A stretch of 64,000 nt of DNA from G963663525 sp963663525 (GTDB lineage Bacteria; Myxococcota_A; SURF-8; G963663525). The notes beneath the pieces are model-generated. The model saw only the letters and a list, made by a program, of their open reading frames with translations. It made no database searches and was not told the origin of the DNA. The stretch spans positions 372,001-436,000 of the forward strand of contig CAXXHC010000001.1 of assembly GCA_963663525.2 (NCBI GenBank), read 5' to 3'. Positions 50,590 through 59,784 of the stretch are shown here, piece by piece; within the stretch, counting starts at the first letter, position 1, and each line of letters opens with the position of its first letter. A program made the position numbers and the translations under genes.

Positions 50590-51825
50590 ATGAGCCGATT
50601 GTTGGACCTGCACATCCACCCCAGTCTGAAAATGTACTACCTGCCCTACCTGAGCGACACCTTCCACGCCCTGATGTATTCGGGGGCGTTCTGGAACCCG
50701 TTAAGCTTTCGCACGCGCTACGGAAACCTGCATAAAAGCCCCGAAAAGGTGATGCTCTGCGCCCATTACGTGATCGAAAAGGGTTTCGTCGGCAAAGGCA
50801 TCAAAGCGCCTTTCCGGGCGATTTCCTGGACTTTCGCCCCGTGGTTTTACGGACCGCTACGCACGGCGGACCCCTGGGAAACCCTGCTCGGCATGATGGA
50901 TACGCTGGAGCGTTCGGTGGAAAACACCAACAAGCGGGTGCGCAATGGGAAAAAGCGCCTGAAAATGGTGACCCGCGTGGAGGATCTCGACACGCTTTCC
51001 GACAACGAAATCGCCATGGTCCACGCCATCGAGGGTTCGCACGCGCTGGGCTACGGACCGGAAAAGGGAGAGTCGGTCGAATACTTCTGGGAGCGCACGA
51101 AAAGCCGCCTCGAATACCTGAAACAGCGCGGCGTCAGCATGATTACGCTGGGCCATTTCTGGGACAACATGTTCTGTCCCCAGACCGACGGCACCGAGTA
51201 CATTCCCACGAAGAAAAACGGTCGCATCGTCCCCCGGCGGGACGACACGGTGTTCCAGATGAAGCGTGCAAGCTGGCGCTGGGGCGATCCTTCGAAGCTG
51301 ACCGAGCCCTTTGCCCGCAAGTTGCTGGAAATGGGAATTTTAATCGACCTCGCCCACTGCCAGGAACACGCCCGCTGGGCCATTTACGACCTTTGCGAGG
51401 AGTACGACCGCCCGGTAATCGCCTCCCACGTCGGGCTGAAGCACTTTTTCGACCACGAATACAACCTTTCCGACGACGAAGTACGCCGCATTCACAAGCT
51501 GGGCGGGGTGGTCGGGCTGATTCTCTCCCGTCGCTGGCTGGTGGACCCCGTAAAGCGCCACGGCTCGGACGGTCGGGGTATCGCGGATCTCGTGGAAAAC
51601 ATGGTGTATATCCGCAACCTGGTGGGTGACGTCTCCTGCATCGGCATCGGCACGGATTTCGACGGCCTGACGGACCCCTTCAAGGACTGCTTCACCCCGG
51701 ATCAGCTCGGCGGCATCGTCGAGGAGATGAAGAAATTCTTCTCGGACGACGAAATCGACCAGATTTTGTATCGCAACGGACTGCGAGCCTTGAAAAAAGG
51801 TTGGGAAAGCGGAGCAAGCAAGTAA
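50590..51825 (+). CDS. Membrane dipeptidase family protein (peptidase M19)
   Basis: A 411-residue zinc-dependent amidohydrolase. Metal-site motifs: LDLHIHPSLK at the N-terminus (HxH, where the family has HxD), MVHAIEGSHALG (bridging Glu), LIDLAHC, VIASHVGLK and GIGTDFDGL. M19 enzymes cleave dipeptides, and some act on beta-lactams or D-amino-acid dipeptides. No export signal. ATG at 50590 with GAAGAGG upstream. The REP pair and the intrinsic terminator at 52023 follow. Confidence 0.88.
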   Translation: MSRLLDLHIHPSLKMYYLPYLSDTFHALMYSGAFWNPLSFRTRYGNLHKSPEKVMLCAHYVIEKGFVGKGIKAPFRAISWTFAPWFYGPLRTADPWETLLGMMDTLERSVENTNKRVRNGKKRLKMVTRVEDLDTLSDNEIAMVHAIEGSHALGYGPEKGESVEYFWERTKSRLEYLKQRGVSMITLGHFWDNMFCPQTDGTEYIPTKKNGRIVPRRDDTVFQMKRASWRWGDPSKLTEPFARKLLEMGILIDLAHCQEHARWAIYDLCEEYDRPVIASHVGLKHFFDHEYNLSDDEVRRIHKLGGVVGLILSRRWLVDPVKRHGSDGRGIADLVENMVYIRNLVGDVSCIGIGTDFDGLTDPFKDCFTPDQLGGIVEEMKKFFSDDEIDQILYRNGLRALKKGWESGASK

Positions 51826-51871
51826 GAGCGGTTAGTATTTGATTTTAACGATAGAAACCACTGGAACCAAA

Positions 51872-51960
51872 GGGTGGTATGGGCGAAGCGACGTGAAACG
51901 TCCGCTTACCCGTGTACGAACGATGCTCATGGGCAACCTGCGGTTGGCCCATGGCACCCG
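51872..51960. repeat. Two inverted REP hairpins (BIME-like)
   Basis: GGTGGTATGGGCGAAGCG...CGCTTACCCGTG, linker TACGAACGATG, CATGGGCAACC...GGTTGGCCCATGGCACC. Near-identical to 11768-11858. Confidence 0.8.
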
Positions 51961-52022
51961 CTATAAAAATGAACGCTAAAAGCAATTACCTGACCGCGAA
52001 CGTAACCCATGAACAAACACGA

Positions 52023-52068
52023 ACGGCGGAAGCGAGTCCGTGAGGACTCGCTTCCGCCGTTTCTTTTC
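52023..52068 (+). terminator. Strong intrinsic terminator
   Basis: A perfect 17-bp stem, ACGGCGGAAGCGAGTCC with loop GTGA, followed by TTCTTTT. It ends transcription from the dipeptidase side. The minus-strand side (thrS) has no clean T-run. Confidence 0.85.
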
Positions 52069-52087
52069 TCACTTTCGATTTTCCCTC

Positions 52088-54058
52088 TTACAACTCCCGA
52101 TCCGGCAACGCGCGGGTGCGGATTTGTTCCAAAGCCCAGGCTTTGAATTCGGCAAACGGCATCTGCTTTTGTTCATTGATGCCGTACTGGCGCAGCGTGA
52201 CGCTTTCCTGGCTCGCTTCACGCTCTCCCACCACCAGCACGCAGGGTGTTTTCCAGTGGGTGATCGCCGTGCGGATGCGTTTGTTGAGGGTTTCGGTCGA
52301 GTCGTCCACCTCCGAGCGAATCCGGGCGGCACGCAACTCGGCGCTGATCTTGTGGGCGTAGTCGGCGAAGGCCGCCGCCACGGGGATCACCACCACCTGT
52401 TTCGGACTCATCCACAGCGGGAACGCGCCCGCGTAGTGCTCGATGAGGAAGGCGATGAAGCGCTCGTGGGTGCCCAGCGGAGCGCGGTGCAGCACCACCG
52501 GCTTGTGCTCCTGGCCGTCGGAACCGATGTAGCGCAGGTTGAAGCGCTCGGCGGCGAGGAAATCGACCTGGTTCGTGCCGTTGGTTTCCTCGCGTCCCAT
52601 CACGTTTTTGAACTGCACGTCCACTTTGGGACCGTAGAACGCCGCTTCGCCGCGCACGGTCTTGTAGGTCATGCCGGCGGCGTCCATCGCCTCGGCGCAG
52701 ATTTTCTCGGCCTTGCGCCACAGAGCGTCGTCTTTGAAATACTTCTTGTCGTCCGCCGGATCGCCCAGCGAAAGCCGCATGTAGTAGTCTTTCAGACCGA
52801 AAAGCTCGTAATACTCCTTGTGCATCTGCATCACGAGCTTGAATTCCTCTTTCAACTGGTCTTCGCGGACGTACAGGTGGGCGTCGTTCATGCACATGCC
52901 ACGCACGCGCAGGATTCCCGCCAACTCGCCGGATTTTTCGTAGCGATACACCTGCCCGTACTCCGAGAGCCGCAACGGCAATTCGCGGTAGGAACGCGGG
53001 CGGGCGGCGTAGATCATGTGATGGTGCGGGCAGTTCATCGGCTTGAGATAAAACACCTCGTCCTCGTCCTTGTCCTTGTCTTTCATGGACAATGGCGGGA
53101 ACATCGTGTCTTTGTAGTACGGCAGGTGCCCGGAGCGCCAGTACAACTCCTGGCGGGTGATGTGCGGCGTCGCCACGCGCTCGTAGCCGTAATCGAACTC
53201 TTTTTCCTTGGCCAGCTTTTCAAGCTCTTCCCGGATGATCGTCCCGTTGGGCAGCCACAGGGGCAGTCCCTTGCCCGCCTCTTCGGAAATCATGAACAAT
53301 TCCAACTGTCTGGCGAGTTTCCGGTGGTCGCGCTTTTCCGCTTCTTCCAGGCGGTGGAGGTAGTCTTTGAGCGCGTCTTTGTTCGGCCATGCGGTGCCGT
53401 AAATGCGGGTGAGCTGCTGCCGTTTCTCGTCGCCGCGCCAGTACGCACCCGCCACGCTCATCAGTTTGAAAGCTTTGACGAACCCCGTGTGCGGCGCGTG
53501 GGGGCCCCGGCAGAGGTCGGTGAATTCGCCCTGGCTGTAGGTGCTGATCGTCTCGCCTTCGGGCAAGTCCTGAATCAGTTCGACTTTGTAGATTTCCCCT
53601 TCCGGCTCCCACTTCGCGAGGGCTTCCTCGCGGGTGACTTCGCGGCGCTCGATGGGGAATTTCTTTTTGACGATTTTCTGCATCTCGGACTGTATCCGCT
53701 TGAAATCGCTGGAAGAAAACTCCACGTCGCCGAAATCGATGTCGTAATAGAAGCCGTTTTCCACCGTGGGACCGATGGCCAGTTTCGCGTTGGAATACAC
53801 CCGCAGAATCGCCTGAGCCATCACGTGGGCCGCCGTGTGGCGCATCACTTCGATTCCGTCCTCGCTGTCGAGTTCCACCGGCTCGAGGCGTCCGCCCTCG
53901 GTGAGCGTGAGGGAAAGGTCGATCAGGGTATCGTTGTATTTTGCGGCTACGGTGTCGGCGGTCGTTTCGATGCCTCCGGCGGCCAATACCTGGGCCGCGC
54001 TGAGTCCTTCTTCCGCCATCCATTGCCGATCATCGCATGTGTACTGCCGTTCTGGCAT
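52088..54058 (-). CDS. thrS: Threonyl-tRNA synthetase
   Basis: A 656-residue class II synthetase. N-terminal TGS domain; N2 editing domain with RHTAAHVMAQAIL (HxxxH) and CRGPHAPHTG; catalytic core with zinc site and motif 2 (LKPMNCPHHHMIY, LRVRGMCMNDAHLYV), motif 3 (HRAPLGTHERFIAFLIEHY), and a C-terminal anticodon-binding domain (VVVIPVAAAFADYAHKIS...). Charges tRNA(Thr) and edits Ser-tRNA(Thr) with its own N2 domain. The ATG at 54058 has CGGGAGG seven bases upstream. Full length and intact. Confidence 0.96.
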   Translation of the reverse strand: MPERQYTCDDRQWMAEEGLSAAQVLAAGGIETTADTVAAKYNDTLIDLSLTLTEGGRLEPVELDSEDGIEVMRHTAAHVMAQAILRVYSNAKLAIGPTVENGFYYDIDFGDVEFSSSDFKRIQSEMQKIVKKKFPIERREVTREEALAKWEPEGEIYKVELIQDLPEGETISTYSQGEFTDLCRGPHAPHTGFVKAFKLMSVAGAYWRGDEKRQQLTRIYGTAWPNKDALKDYLHRLEEAEKRDHRKLARQLELFMISEEAGKGLPLWLPNGTIIREELEKLAKEKEFDYGYERVATPHITRQELYWRSGHLPYYKDTMFPPLSMKDKDKDEDEVFYLKPMNCPHHHMIYAARPRSYRELPLRLSEYGQVYRYEKSGELAGILRVRGMCMNDAHLYVREDQLKEEFKLVMQMHKEYYELFGLKDYYMRLSLGDPADDKKYFKDDALWRKAEKICAEAMDAAGMTYKTVRGEAAFYGPKVDVQFKNVMGREETNGTNQVDFLAAERFNLRYIGSDGQEHKPVVLHRAPLGTHERFIAFLIEHYAGAFPLWMSPKQVVVIPVAAAFADYAHKISAELRAARIRSEVDDSTETLNKRIRTAITHWKTPCVLVVGEREASQESVTLRQYGINEQKQMPFAEFKAWALEQIRTRALPDREL

Positions 54059-54302
54059 GGTGTATCCTCCCGAAACGTCGATTGAAAAGGGTCGCCGAGT
54101 GTGGCTCCCGAAAAACGACCCAGCATAGCACGGAGCCCGGAAACGGGCAATATCCCGAAATCATCTATGTCTTCATCGGTGTGAATTTTTTCGGAAAATC
54201 ATATGCCGGGCGATTCTTCCCCCGACAATTTCCGAAAATCGCCGACCTTCGAATCCACGTTTTCTTGAAAAAAATTGATGTATCGAAAAAGGCGAAACAG
54301 GG

Positions 54303-54347
54303 AATAAAAACGAAACGAACCTCGCAACGGCGCGGCTGCGAGGTTCG
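54303..54347 (-). terminator. Intrinsic terminator after the small protein gene
   Basis: On the minus strand CGAACCTCGCA...TGCGAGGTTCG is an 11-bp perfect stem followed by TTTCGTTTTTATT. It lies 24 bp after the small protein stop. Confidence 0.75.
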
Positions 54348-54370
54348 TCATCGGAGGGTTTACGATACGA

Positions 54371-54547
54371 TTACTTGGCCTCTAAGTCTTTGATTTTCTT
54401 CTTATACATCCCCATTTTCTTGTCCACGAGCTGAATGACCTGCAACAGTTCGTCCAGCGTCTCTTGGGGAAGGTTATCGAAGAGGCTTTCGATCGCGTCT
54501 TCAGAAAAGTAGTCGTTGAAAATTTCGTACTGTTCCTCGGAGGCCAT
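54371..54547 (-). CDS. Small acidic-helical hypothetical protein
   Basis: A 58-residue protein from the ATG at 54547 (GGAGAAAGG upstream; a longer frame from 54586 would cover the ribosome-binding site). It reads as helix-turn-helix-like helices (EQYEIFNDYFSEDAIESLFD, PQETLDELLQVIQLVDKK) and a basic end MYKKKIKDLEAK. No Cys, no membrane span. I do not recognise it. It has its own terminator. Confidence 0.6.
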   Translation of the reverse strand: MASEEQYEIFNDYFSEDAIESLFDNLPQETLDELLQVIQLVDKKMGMYKKKIKDLEAK

Positions 54548-54775
54548 AAACTGAACCTTTCTCCTGGATATCCAGAAACTCCCCATGGTCGATTACGGAA
54601 TAATTATGTATCTGACGGATCGAAGTCAAGGGAAAACCGTTACTACTATAACGTTCTTGAGCCATTCTCGTAGGGTCAGGGTTCCCAAACGCCAGGAAAA
54701 AGCAGGTATTTCGAACAGTTGTGGGGATTTTTGTCCCCATGGAAGCATTGCACGCGAATGCGGGAAAATCGGCCT

Positions 54776-56335
54776 CTACAGGTCGGATTCCACCGTGTAA
54801 TCCGTACTTTCCGGCGGGTCGTCGAGCCACTCCGAATGGGGTTCCGCCTTGCCGAAAGCCCGCTCCATCAAGGGAACGACGAACGAAGCCACGATGGAAA
54901 GCTGCCGCTGGCGCGACGGAGCGGGTACGCCGTCCATGCTGAAATAGGTTTTCGCGTCGGCGAAAAGGCTGTGGTTGCCGCCCTGAATCTCGACCAGCCA
55001 TTTCGGCGCGGAGTGGCGATTGTAGTCGCCGGTGTAGTAGCTCGCAAAACTCTGGCCGTCATTCGTGGCGCCGATCGACATGAAATGGCCGGGAACCACC
55101 TCGTTGCTGCCCACGGGTCCCAGGAACACCGAGGCTTCGGTGTCTCTGGCGAGGCTTGGATAGTCTCCCATCAATTCCATCTGGCGACCGCAGCCGCGCG
55201 AGTGGCAGATAAAGCCCAACTCCCCGGTCGTGGACAGTCCCGACAAGGCCGGATGAAGGCCGCCCAGGTCCGTGTCGTGAAACGGCTCGATGCTGTTTTT
55301 CAGCGTGCGGATGACCTCCTCGTCGTAGCTGTTCGTATGGGTGCTGGGAGGATTGACCACCACGAAACCCCGACTGGCGAGCAACTGCCCCAGATATTCG
55401 TAGTTTACATGGCCTGCCCCGTTGCCGTGCAGAATCGCCACCAGCGGATAGGTTCCCGGAACGCCCGGCCTGCGCAGCGAGCCGCAGGAGGCCGGGTAGA
55501 ACACGCGCACGCCCTCGTTGGTGTAGTCGAGGTATCCGGCGGCGTAGGGGCCGATCTGCGTGGGCGTCGAAGCCGTTTCGTTGCGGGCGGCAGGGGTCGA
55601 TCCGTCGCAGGCGATTGTGCCTTCCGGGGCCACCCCGAATTCCTCGCTGCTTTGCAGGAAATATCCGGTTTCGCACTGCACGCCGATTAATCCCGAAGCG
55701 CCGCTGGGAATGCGCACCAGCAGGCGGTTTTCGTCCCAGGCGATGAACTGGAGGAACTGCAATTGCGTGGCGCCGATCCAGACCTTGACGCTGAAATTTC
55801 CCGCCAGGCTCGTATAAAACGCCTGTCCGTCGATCACCAGCAAATCCCCGCTTCGTCCCACGCGGGGATGGAAGGAAAAGAACTGCTGGTTGTAGTCCAC
55901 GAAAGTGGAGCGCTTTTCGCAGCGACCGAGAGCCAGGTTGCACACCTGGTTCGACGGGCAGAAGTCCAGTCGGTCGCAGGCGAAATCGCCGGGATCGTCC
56001 GCCTCTTCCCGCTCGATTTCCGGCGTCGTCTCGCGTTCGTTTTCCGGGATCGTTTCGCGCTCGAAAACGTCGTCCGCGTCCCGGTCGTCCTCGGTGGTTT
56101 CGGTTTCGTCTTCCGGCCCGTCGAGGTCGTCTTCATCGCCGGGAAGATACTCGGAAAATTCATCCGTGTCCGTGTCTCCGGGAGGATTGAAACCGCTGTC
56201 CCATTCCGTTTCGGAGGTGGAACGGTCCGAATCCCCATTGGAATTCGAGGTCGGGTCGGAGGTGGCATCGTCGCCGCCACATCCGGCGAGAAGCAAGCCG
56301 AACAGCAAGAAAAGGCAGGGGATAAATGGTTTCAT
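54776..56335 (-). CDS. Acidic lipoprotein with IPT-like and alpha/beta-hydrolase domains
   Basis: A 519-residue lipoprotein (signal peptide then LLLAGC, C about 19). Residues about 25-115 are a low-complexity acidic linker. A Cys-rich module CDRLDFCPSNQVCNLALGRC follows, then a beta domain FSFHPRVGRSGDLLVIDGQAF to SGLIGVQCETGYF that resembles an IPT/TIG fold. From about residue 270 it has an alpha/beta hydrolase: LVAILHGNGAGHVNYEYLGQ, a nucleophile elbow FICHSRGCGRQ (S about 378) and a His in IQGGNHSLF. Related hydrolases are cutinase/PET-hydrolase-like or chlorophyllase-like; the substrate is unknown. Outer-membrane or surface location inferred. Confidence 0.8.
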   Translation of the reverse strand: MKPFIPCLFLLFGLLLAGCGGDDATSDPTSNSNGDSDRSTSETEWDSGFNPPGDTDTDEFSEYLPGDEDDLDGPEDETETTEDDRDADDVFERETIPENERETTPEIEREEADDPGDFACDRLDFCPSNQVCNLALGRCEKRSTFVDYNQQFFSFHPRVGRSGDLLVIDGQAFYTSLAGNFSVKVWIGATQLQFLQFIAWDENRLLVRIPSGASGLIGVQCETGYFLQSSEEFGVAPEGTIACDGSTPAARNETASTPTQIGPYAAGYLDYTNEGVRVFYPASCGSLRRPGVPGTYPLVAILHGNGAGHVNYEYLGQLLASRGFVVVNPPSTHTNSYDEEVIRTLKNSIEPFHDTDLGGLHPALSGLSTTGELGFICHSRGCGRQMELMGDYPSLARDTEASVFLGPVGSNEVVPGHFMSIGATNDGQSFASYYTGDYNRHSAPKWLVEIQGGNHSLFADAKTYFSMDGVPAPSRQRQLSIVASFVVPLMERAFGKAEPHSEWLDDPPESTDYTVESDL

Positions 56336-56431
56336 GGGGTGCTCGTGTCGTTGAGATTTTCTCTCGGAATATCGGGATGTTGTCTAAACTACCCGATTTT
56401 GACGAAGACGACAAGTTTGGAGGCGGAAGGG

Positions 56432-56658
56432 GGGCGGGCATTAAAATAGTGTAAAATCTGTTTTTTCGTTTGAAACCTCAAAAAAGGGAGGGTGAATGTA
56501 GGGGCGGGTGAAAGGAGCATAGCGACTGTAGCCCCCCGTTTTGACAGAGTTTTTCGGTTTTTGGGGAGCTCCGTTCACTTTGTTCACTACACTCGCCCTT
56601 ACGTTTTTTCTCCTTGGAATAAGCTTTTACAATGTTTCGCACTCATTTAATTTCCGCC
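56432..56658. mobile_element. 227-bp MITE-like element (GGGCGG ends), family 2 copy 1
   Basis: Begins GGGCGGGCATTAAAATAGTG and ends CGCACTCATTTAATTTCCGCC. It is the near-exact inverse of the element at 59242-59467. The interior includes GTAGGGGCGGGTGAAAGGAG and a GGAGCTCC core. No coding capacity; no clear target duplication. Confidence 0.8.
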
Positions 56659-56761
56659 TTTTGTCACGTCCGAATAATTCCCGATGCATGACGCAACGTT
56701 CGCATCTCGTCGTATCCTGTAGTATGAAAAAACATCTCCATATGTCCAAAAGGGTGAAAAC

Positions 56762-57877
56762 ATGTCCCTTTCCCAACGTTTTTCGGAATACCTCGAATGG
56801 CGAAAGCACGGCAAGCGGCTGGACGATCTCTGCCAGCGCCATCCGCTACGCTACCTGTTTTTGGAAATCTCCCGGCGCTGCAACCTCGCCTGCGTCTACT
56901 GCGGGTCCAGTTGCACGCCCGATGCCTGGAAAAACGAGTTGACTACCGAGGAGTGGATGGAGATCATCCGCCGGATCGCGCGGGACTTTCCGCCGAAAAA
57001 GGTGATGATCGCCATCACCGGCGGCGAACCGCTGCTCAAGGACGGCATTTTCGAATTCCTCGACCTGGTAGGCGAGTTGGGGTTCCCCTTCGGCATGGTG
57101 TCCAACGGGCAGCTGCTCGACGCCGAGGCCGCCCGGCGCATTACCGCCAGCAAGTTGGGATCGCTTTCGCTTTCGATGGACGCCTTGCCCGAAATCAACG
57201 ACACCCTGCGCGGCAAAGGCGTGTCGGCCAAGGTGGAACAGGCGGTAAAACACCTGCACGACGCGGGTTTTCGCGGCAAGTTGGAGATCCTTTCGACCGT
57301 CACCAAACCGGCGCTGGCCTCGCTCGAAGAGATGCGCCGCTACGTGGCGTCTCTGCGCGTGCCGCTGTGGCGTCTGGCCCCGGTGATTCCCATCGGGCGG
57401 GCGGCGAAACGAGAGGATCTGCTGCTCGACGAAGCCGACCTGCGCTACCTGTTGGAGTACGTCAAGACCGCGCGGCGGGACGGTCTGAGACCCAACCCGG
57501 AATACTGCGAGGAAGGCTACGTCGGCGAGTTCGAAAGTCTCGTGCGGCCCTATCGCTGCCAGTGTCGGGCAGGCATCACGGTGGGCGGCATCAAGCACGA
57601 CGGTAAAATCGGTGCCTGCCCGGAAATCAGTTCCTGCTTCGACCAGGGAGACATCCGCAAGGAAAGCTTTAAGGTGGTCTGGGAAAACCGCTATCAGGTC
57701 ATGCGGGACCGCTCGTGGATGAAAAAAGGTGTCTGCAACTCCTGTGAGGTCTTCGACCGCTGCCGGGGCGGAGCCCTGCATCTGTATGAAAACACCCGCT
57801 CCGATCCGCAACGCTGCGCCTACCTGATGTGCGAAGAGGCACGCAAACGGCAGATGCACAAGGCGGAAGGCGAGTAG
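56762..57877 (+). CDS. Radical SAM protein with SPASM-type C-terminal cluster domain
   Basis: A 371-residue enzyme. The SAM cluster motif is C40-NLA-C44-VY-C47 in LEISRRCNLACVYCGSS; ITGGEPLL (the GGE motif) follows. The C-terminal 110 residues hold a set of cysteines in SPASM arrangement: CQCRAGITVGGIKHDGKIGAC, CNSCEVFDRCRGGA and RCAYLMC, enough for two auxiliary [4Fe-4S] clusters. Such enzymes mature ribosomal peptides, make cofactors or act on sulfatases. No short precursor peptide is adjacent; downstream lie cysteine-rich lipoproteins. Start at 56762 with AAAGGGTG upstream. Confidence 0.85.
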   Translation: MSLSQRFSEYLEWRKHGKRLDDLCQRHPLRYLFLEISRRCNLACVYCGSSCTPDAWKNELTTEEWMEIIRRIARDFPPKKVMIAITGGEPLLKDGIFEFLDLVGELGFPFGMVSNGQLLDAEAARRITASKLGSLSLSMDALPEINDTLRGKGVSAKVEQAVKHLHDAGFRGKLEILSTVTKPALASLEEMRRYVASLRVPLWRLAPVIPIGRAAKREDLLLDEADLRYLLEYVKTARRDGLRPNPEYCEEGYVGEFESLVRPYRCQCRAGITVGGIKHDGKIGACPEISSCFDQGDIRKESFKVVWENRYQVMRDRSWMKKGVCNSCEVFDRCRGGALHLYENTRSDPQRCAYLMCEEARKRQMHKAEGE

Positions 57878-57904
57878 CTTTTCACGGTGCATCCACTGCC
57901 GGAA

Positions 57905-58200
57905 GGTCGTACAAAGTCGCGTGAATATACTGCAAAGTCGTGCATTTTCACGCAAACTCACGTCATGCTGAATCCATGCGGCAAAACTCGCGACAAACCG
58001 TGACGAAACGTGCAAAGTTCCCCCCGGTTTTCTCGCAACGAGTCGAGGGTATGCGAGAAAAAAGTGTAAAGCAACTGGACAAAAACAGGCTTTTTCGGGT
58101 GAAAAGCCGCGCAATGCTCGGTTTTCTCTCGCAAAGCGAGTGTTTGCGAATCTGCACGTTTTTTCATCAATTTGCATGTTTGCGAGACACGGCTTGATAG
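57905..58200 (-). repeat. TGCACG-rich dispersed repeat, copy 3 (inverted)
   Basis: Read on the minus strand it follows copy 1 block by block over about 290 bp (GTGAAAAAACGTGCAGATTC, GTTGCGAGAAAACCGGGG, GCATGACGTGAGTTTGC). It sits 27 bp after the radical SAM stop. No frame is supported. Confidence 0.8.
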
Positions 58201-58309
58201 GCGGTCGGGAAATCCCCGGAGGGAGAGCCAATTTAAGAAGAATGATAGTTGCCTTGCCGACATTCGTCATATAATCTGAATACAGGATCACCGAATCGAG
58301 GAAAAAGCT

Positions 58310-58987
58310 ATGGTAATCATGACGATTCGTGGCTGGCTGGCGGCGTGCTTCATGCTGTTTGTACCCGCATCATTGTTGTTTTCCGGTTGCGAGGACGAAC
58401 AAAGCGTCGCGGTGTACGGTCCCGCCCCGGCGTGTTCCGACGATGCGCAATGCGAGGAAATGGTCGGTGAGGGGTGGGTTTGCGGCGAAGACGGCTGGTG
58501 CCTCCAGGACGGCGACGAGGACTGGGAAGACGACGCCCGGGAAGTGTACGGTCCACAACCCTGCTATAGTGATGAGAGATGTGCCAACATATACGGCGAA
58601 GGCTGGGTCTGCGATACGAATTCCGGCGAGTGCGTCGCTCCGGGCGATGTTGATGAAGACGCTACCGATGAGGATTGGGACTACGACGCCCAGGAAATAT
58701 ACGGTCCCCAACCTTGCAATAGCGATGAGGAATGTGCCTACCTGTACGGCGAAGGCTGGGTTTGCGATACGAATTCCGGCGAGTGCGTCGCTCCGGGCGA
58801 TGCCGACGAAGATCCTGCGGACGAGGATTGGGAAGACGACGCCCGGGAAGATTACGGTCCTTTGCCCTGCCAAATCGATGAAGATTGCAGCAATTTGTAC
58901 GGCGGCGGCTGGGTTTGCGACACCACATCCGGTCGGTGTTTCCCGGCGGGTGACCAAGACTGGGACCAGGACTGCAGCGGCGGCTAG
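58310..58987 (+). CDS. Cysteine-rich repeat lipoprotein 1
   Basis: A 225-residue lipoprotein with a lipobox LFSGC (C27) after a 26-residue signal peptide. The mature protein is four tandem repeats of about 48 residues: YGPxPCxxDxxCxxxYGEGW, then VCDTNSGECVAPGD, each joined by an acidic Asp/Glu linker with DEDWED. Each unit has four cysteines that could pair inside the unit. Similar Cys motifs are common in myxobacterial secreted proteins; the role is unknown. GAGGA precedes the ATG. Paralogues follow at 59785 and 60511. Confidence 0.8.
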   Translation: MVIMTIRGWLAACFMLFVPASLLFSGCEDEQSVAVYGPAPACSDDAQCEEMVGEGWVCGEDGWCLQDGDEDWEDDAREVYGPQPCYSDERCANIYGEGWVCDTNSGECVAPGDVDEDATDEDWDYDAQEIYGPQPCNSDEECAYLYGEGWVCDTNSGECVAPGDADEDPADEDWEDDAREDYGPLPCQIDEDCSNLYGGGWVCDTTSGRCFPAGDQDWDQDCSGG

Positions 58988-59088
58988 GATCTTCGGAGTT
59001 TCAGGAGAAAACGCCTCCCTTGTTTCCAAAGCGGTCTTCACGTCTAACTACTTGAATTCACTGGTTTACGTTGTCGAATAACAAGTAG

Positions 59089-59152
59089 TAGTAGGTCGGG
59101 TGATTTTCACCCGACATTTTTCGAAAAAGATCCTTTGTGTCGGGTGAAATCG
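59089..59152. repeat. TCGGGTGA palindrome
   Basis: GTAGGTCGGGTGATTTTCAC with the inverse arm GTGTCGGGTGAAATC; same family as 18330. It lies in 58988-59784, a gap without genes filled by three repeat elements. Confidence 0.65.
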
Positions 59153-59241
59153 CCGACGATTTTTTGTCTCAACTCCCGAATTATTCAAGACTTTCGGGTA
59201 CTTGGAGTCTGTTCCGAAATCCTTATATTCGAAACGACCAC

Positions 59242-59467
59242 GGGCGGAAATGAAATGAGTGCGAAACATTGTAAAAGCTTATTCCAAGGAGAAAAAACGT
59301 AGGGGCGAGTGTAGTGAACAAAGTGAACGGAGCTCCCCAAAAACCGAAAAACTCTGTCAAAACGGGGGGCTACAGTCGCTATGCTCCTTTCACCCGCCCC
59401 TACATTCATCCTCCCTTTTTTGAGGTTTCAAACGAAAAAACAGATTTCGCACTTTTTTAATTTCCGC
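59242..59467. mobile_element. 226-bp MITE-like element (GGGCGG ends), family 2 copy 2 (inverted)
   Basis: Begins GGGCGGAAATGAAATGAGTG, ends TTCGCACTTTTTTAATTTCC. It is the reverse complement of the element at 56432 with few differences, so the two flank the segment 56659-59241. Confidence 0.85.
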
Positions 59468-59473
59468 ACGACA

Positions 59474-59705
59474 CCTGCCCCGGGGCGGAAATTTTTTTAG
59501 TGCGGATTCAGGAAGGACCCGAAGGGACCAAGCGCCTCTCCCGTTGGGAGAGGTCGGTGCTTCAGCACCGGGTGAGGGAAAGTTTTTGACACCCTCACCC
59601 TAACCCTCTCCCTCAAGGGAGAGGGGAAATAAGTCTTATGATTTCAATATGTTGCAATTGCCTCCGAAATATTTTGCACTTTTTTAATTTCCGCCCCCTG
59701 CCCCG
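59474..59705. mobile_element. 214-bp MITE (GGGCGG ends) with 9-bp target duplication, inverted copy
   Basis: Element 59483-59696, the inverse of that at 23934. It is bounded by CCTGCCCCG at 59474-59482 and 59697-59705, a perfect 9-bp duplication. Confidence 0.9.
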
Positions 59706-59784
59706 GAAAAACGAAAACGATAGTTGCCTTGTTGAACTTCGTCATATATTCTGAACGCAGGATAGTCGAAACGAGGAGACGACC

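Noticed and set aside
52040..54085. 681-residue plus-strand open frame opposite thrS
   Set aside because: Antisense shadow of an intact threonyl-tRNA synthetase.
58560..58960. Possible CRISPR-like or direct DNA repeats in the Cys-rich lipoprotein region
   Set aside because: The periodicity is 144 bp and follows codons of a repeated protein domain; there are no short palindromic repeats with unique spacers. No CRISPR array was seen anywhere in the window.
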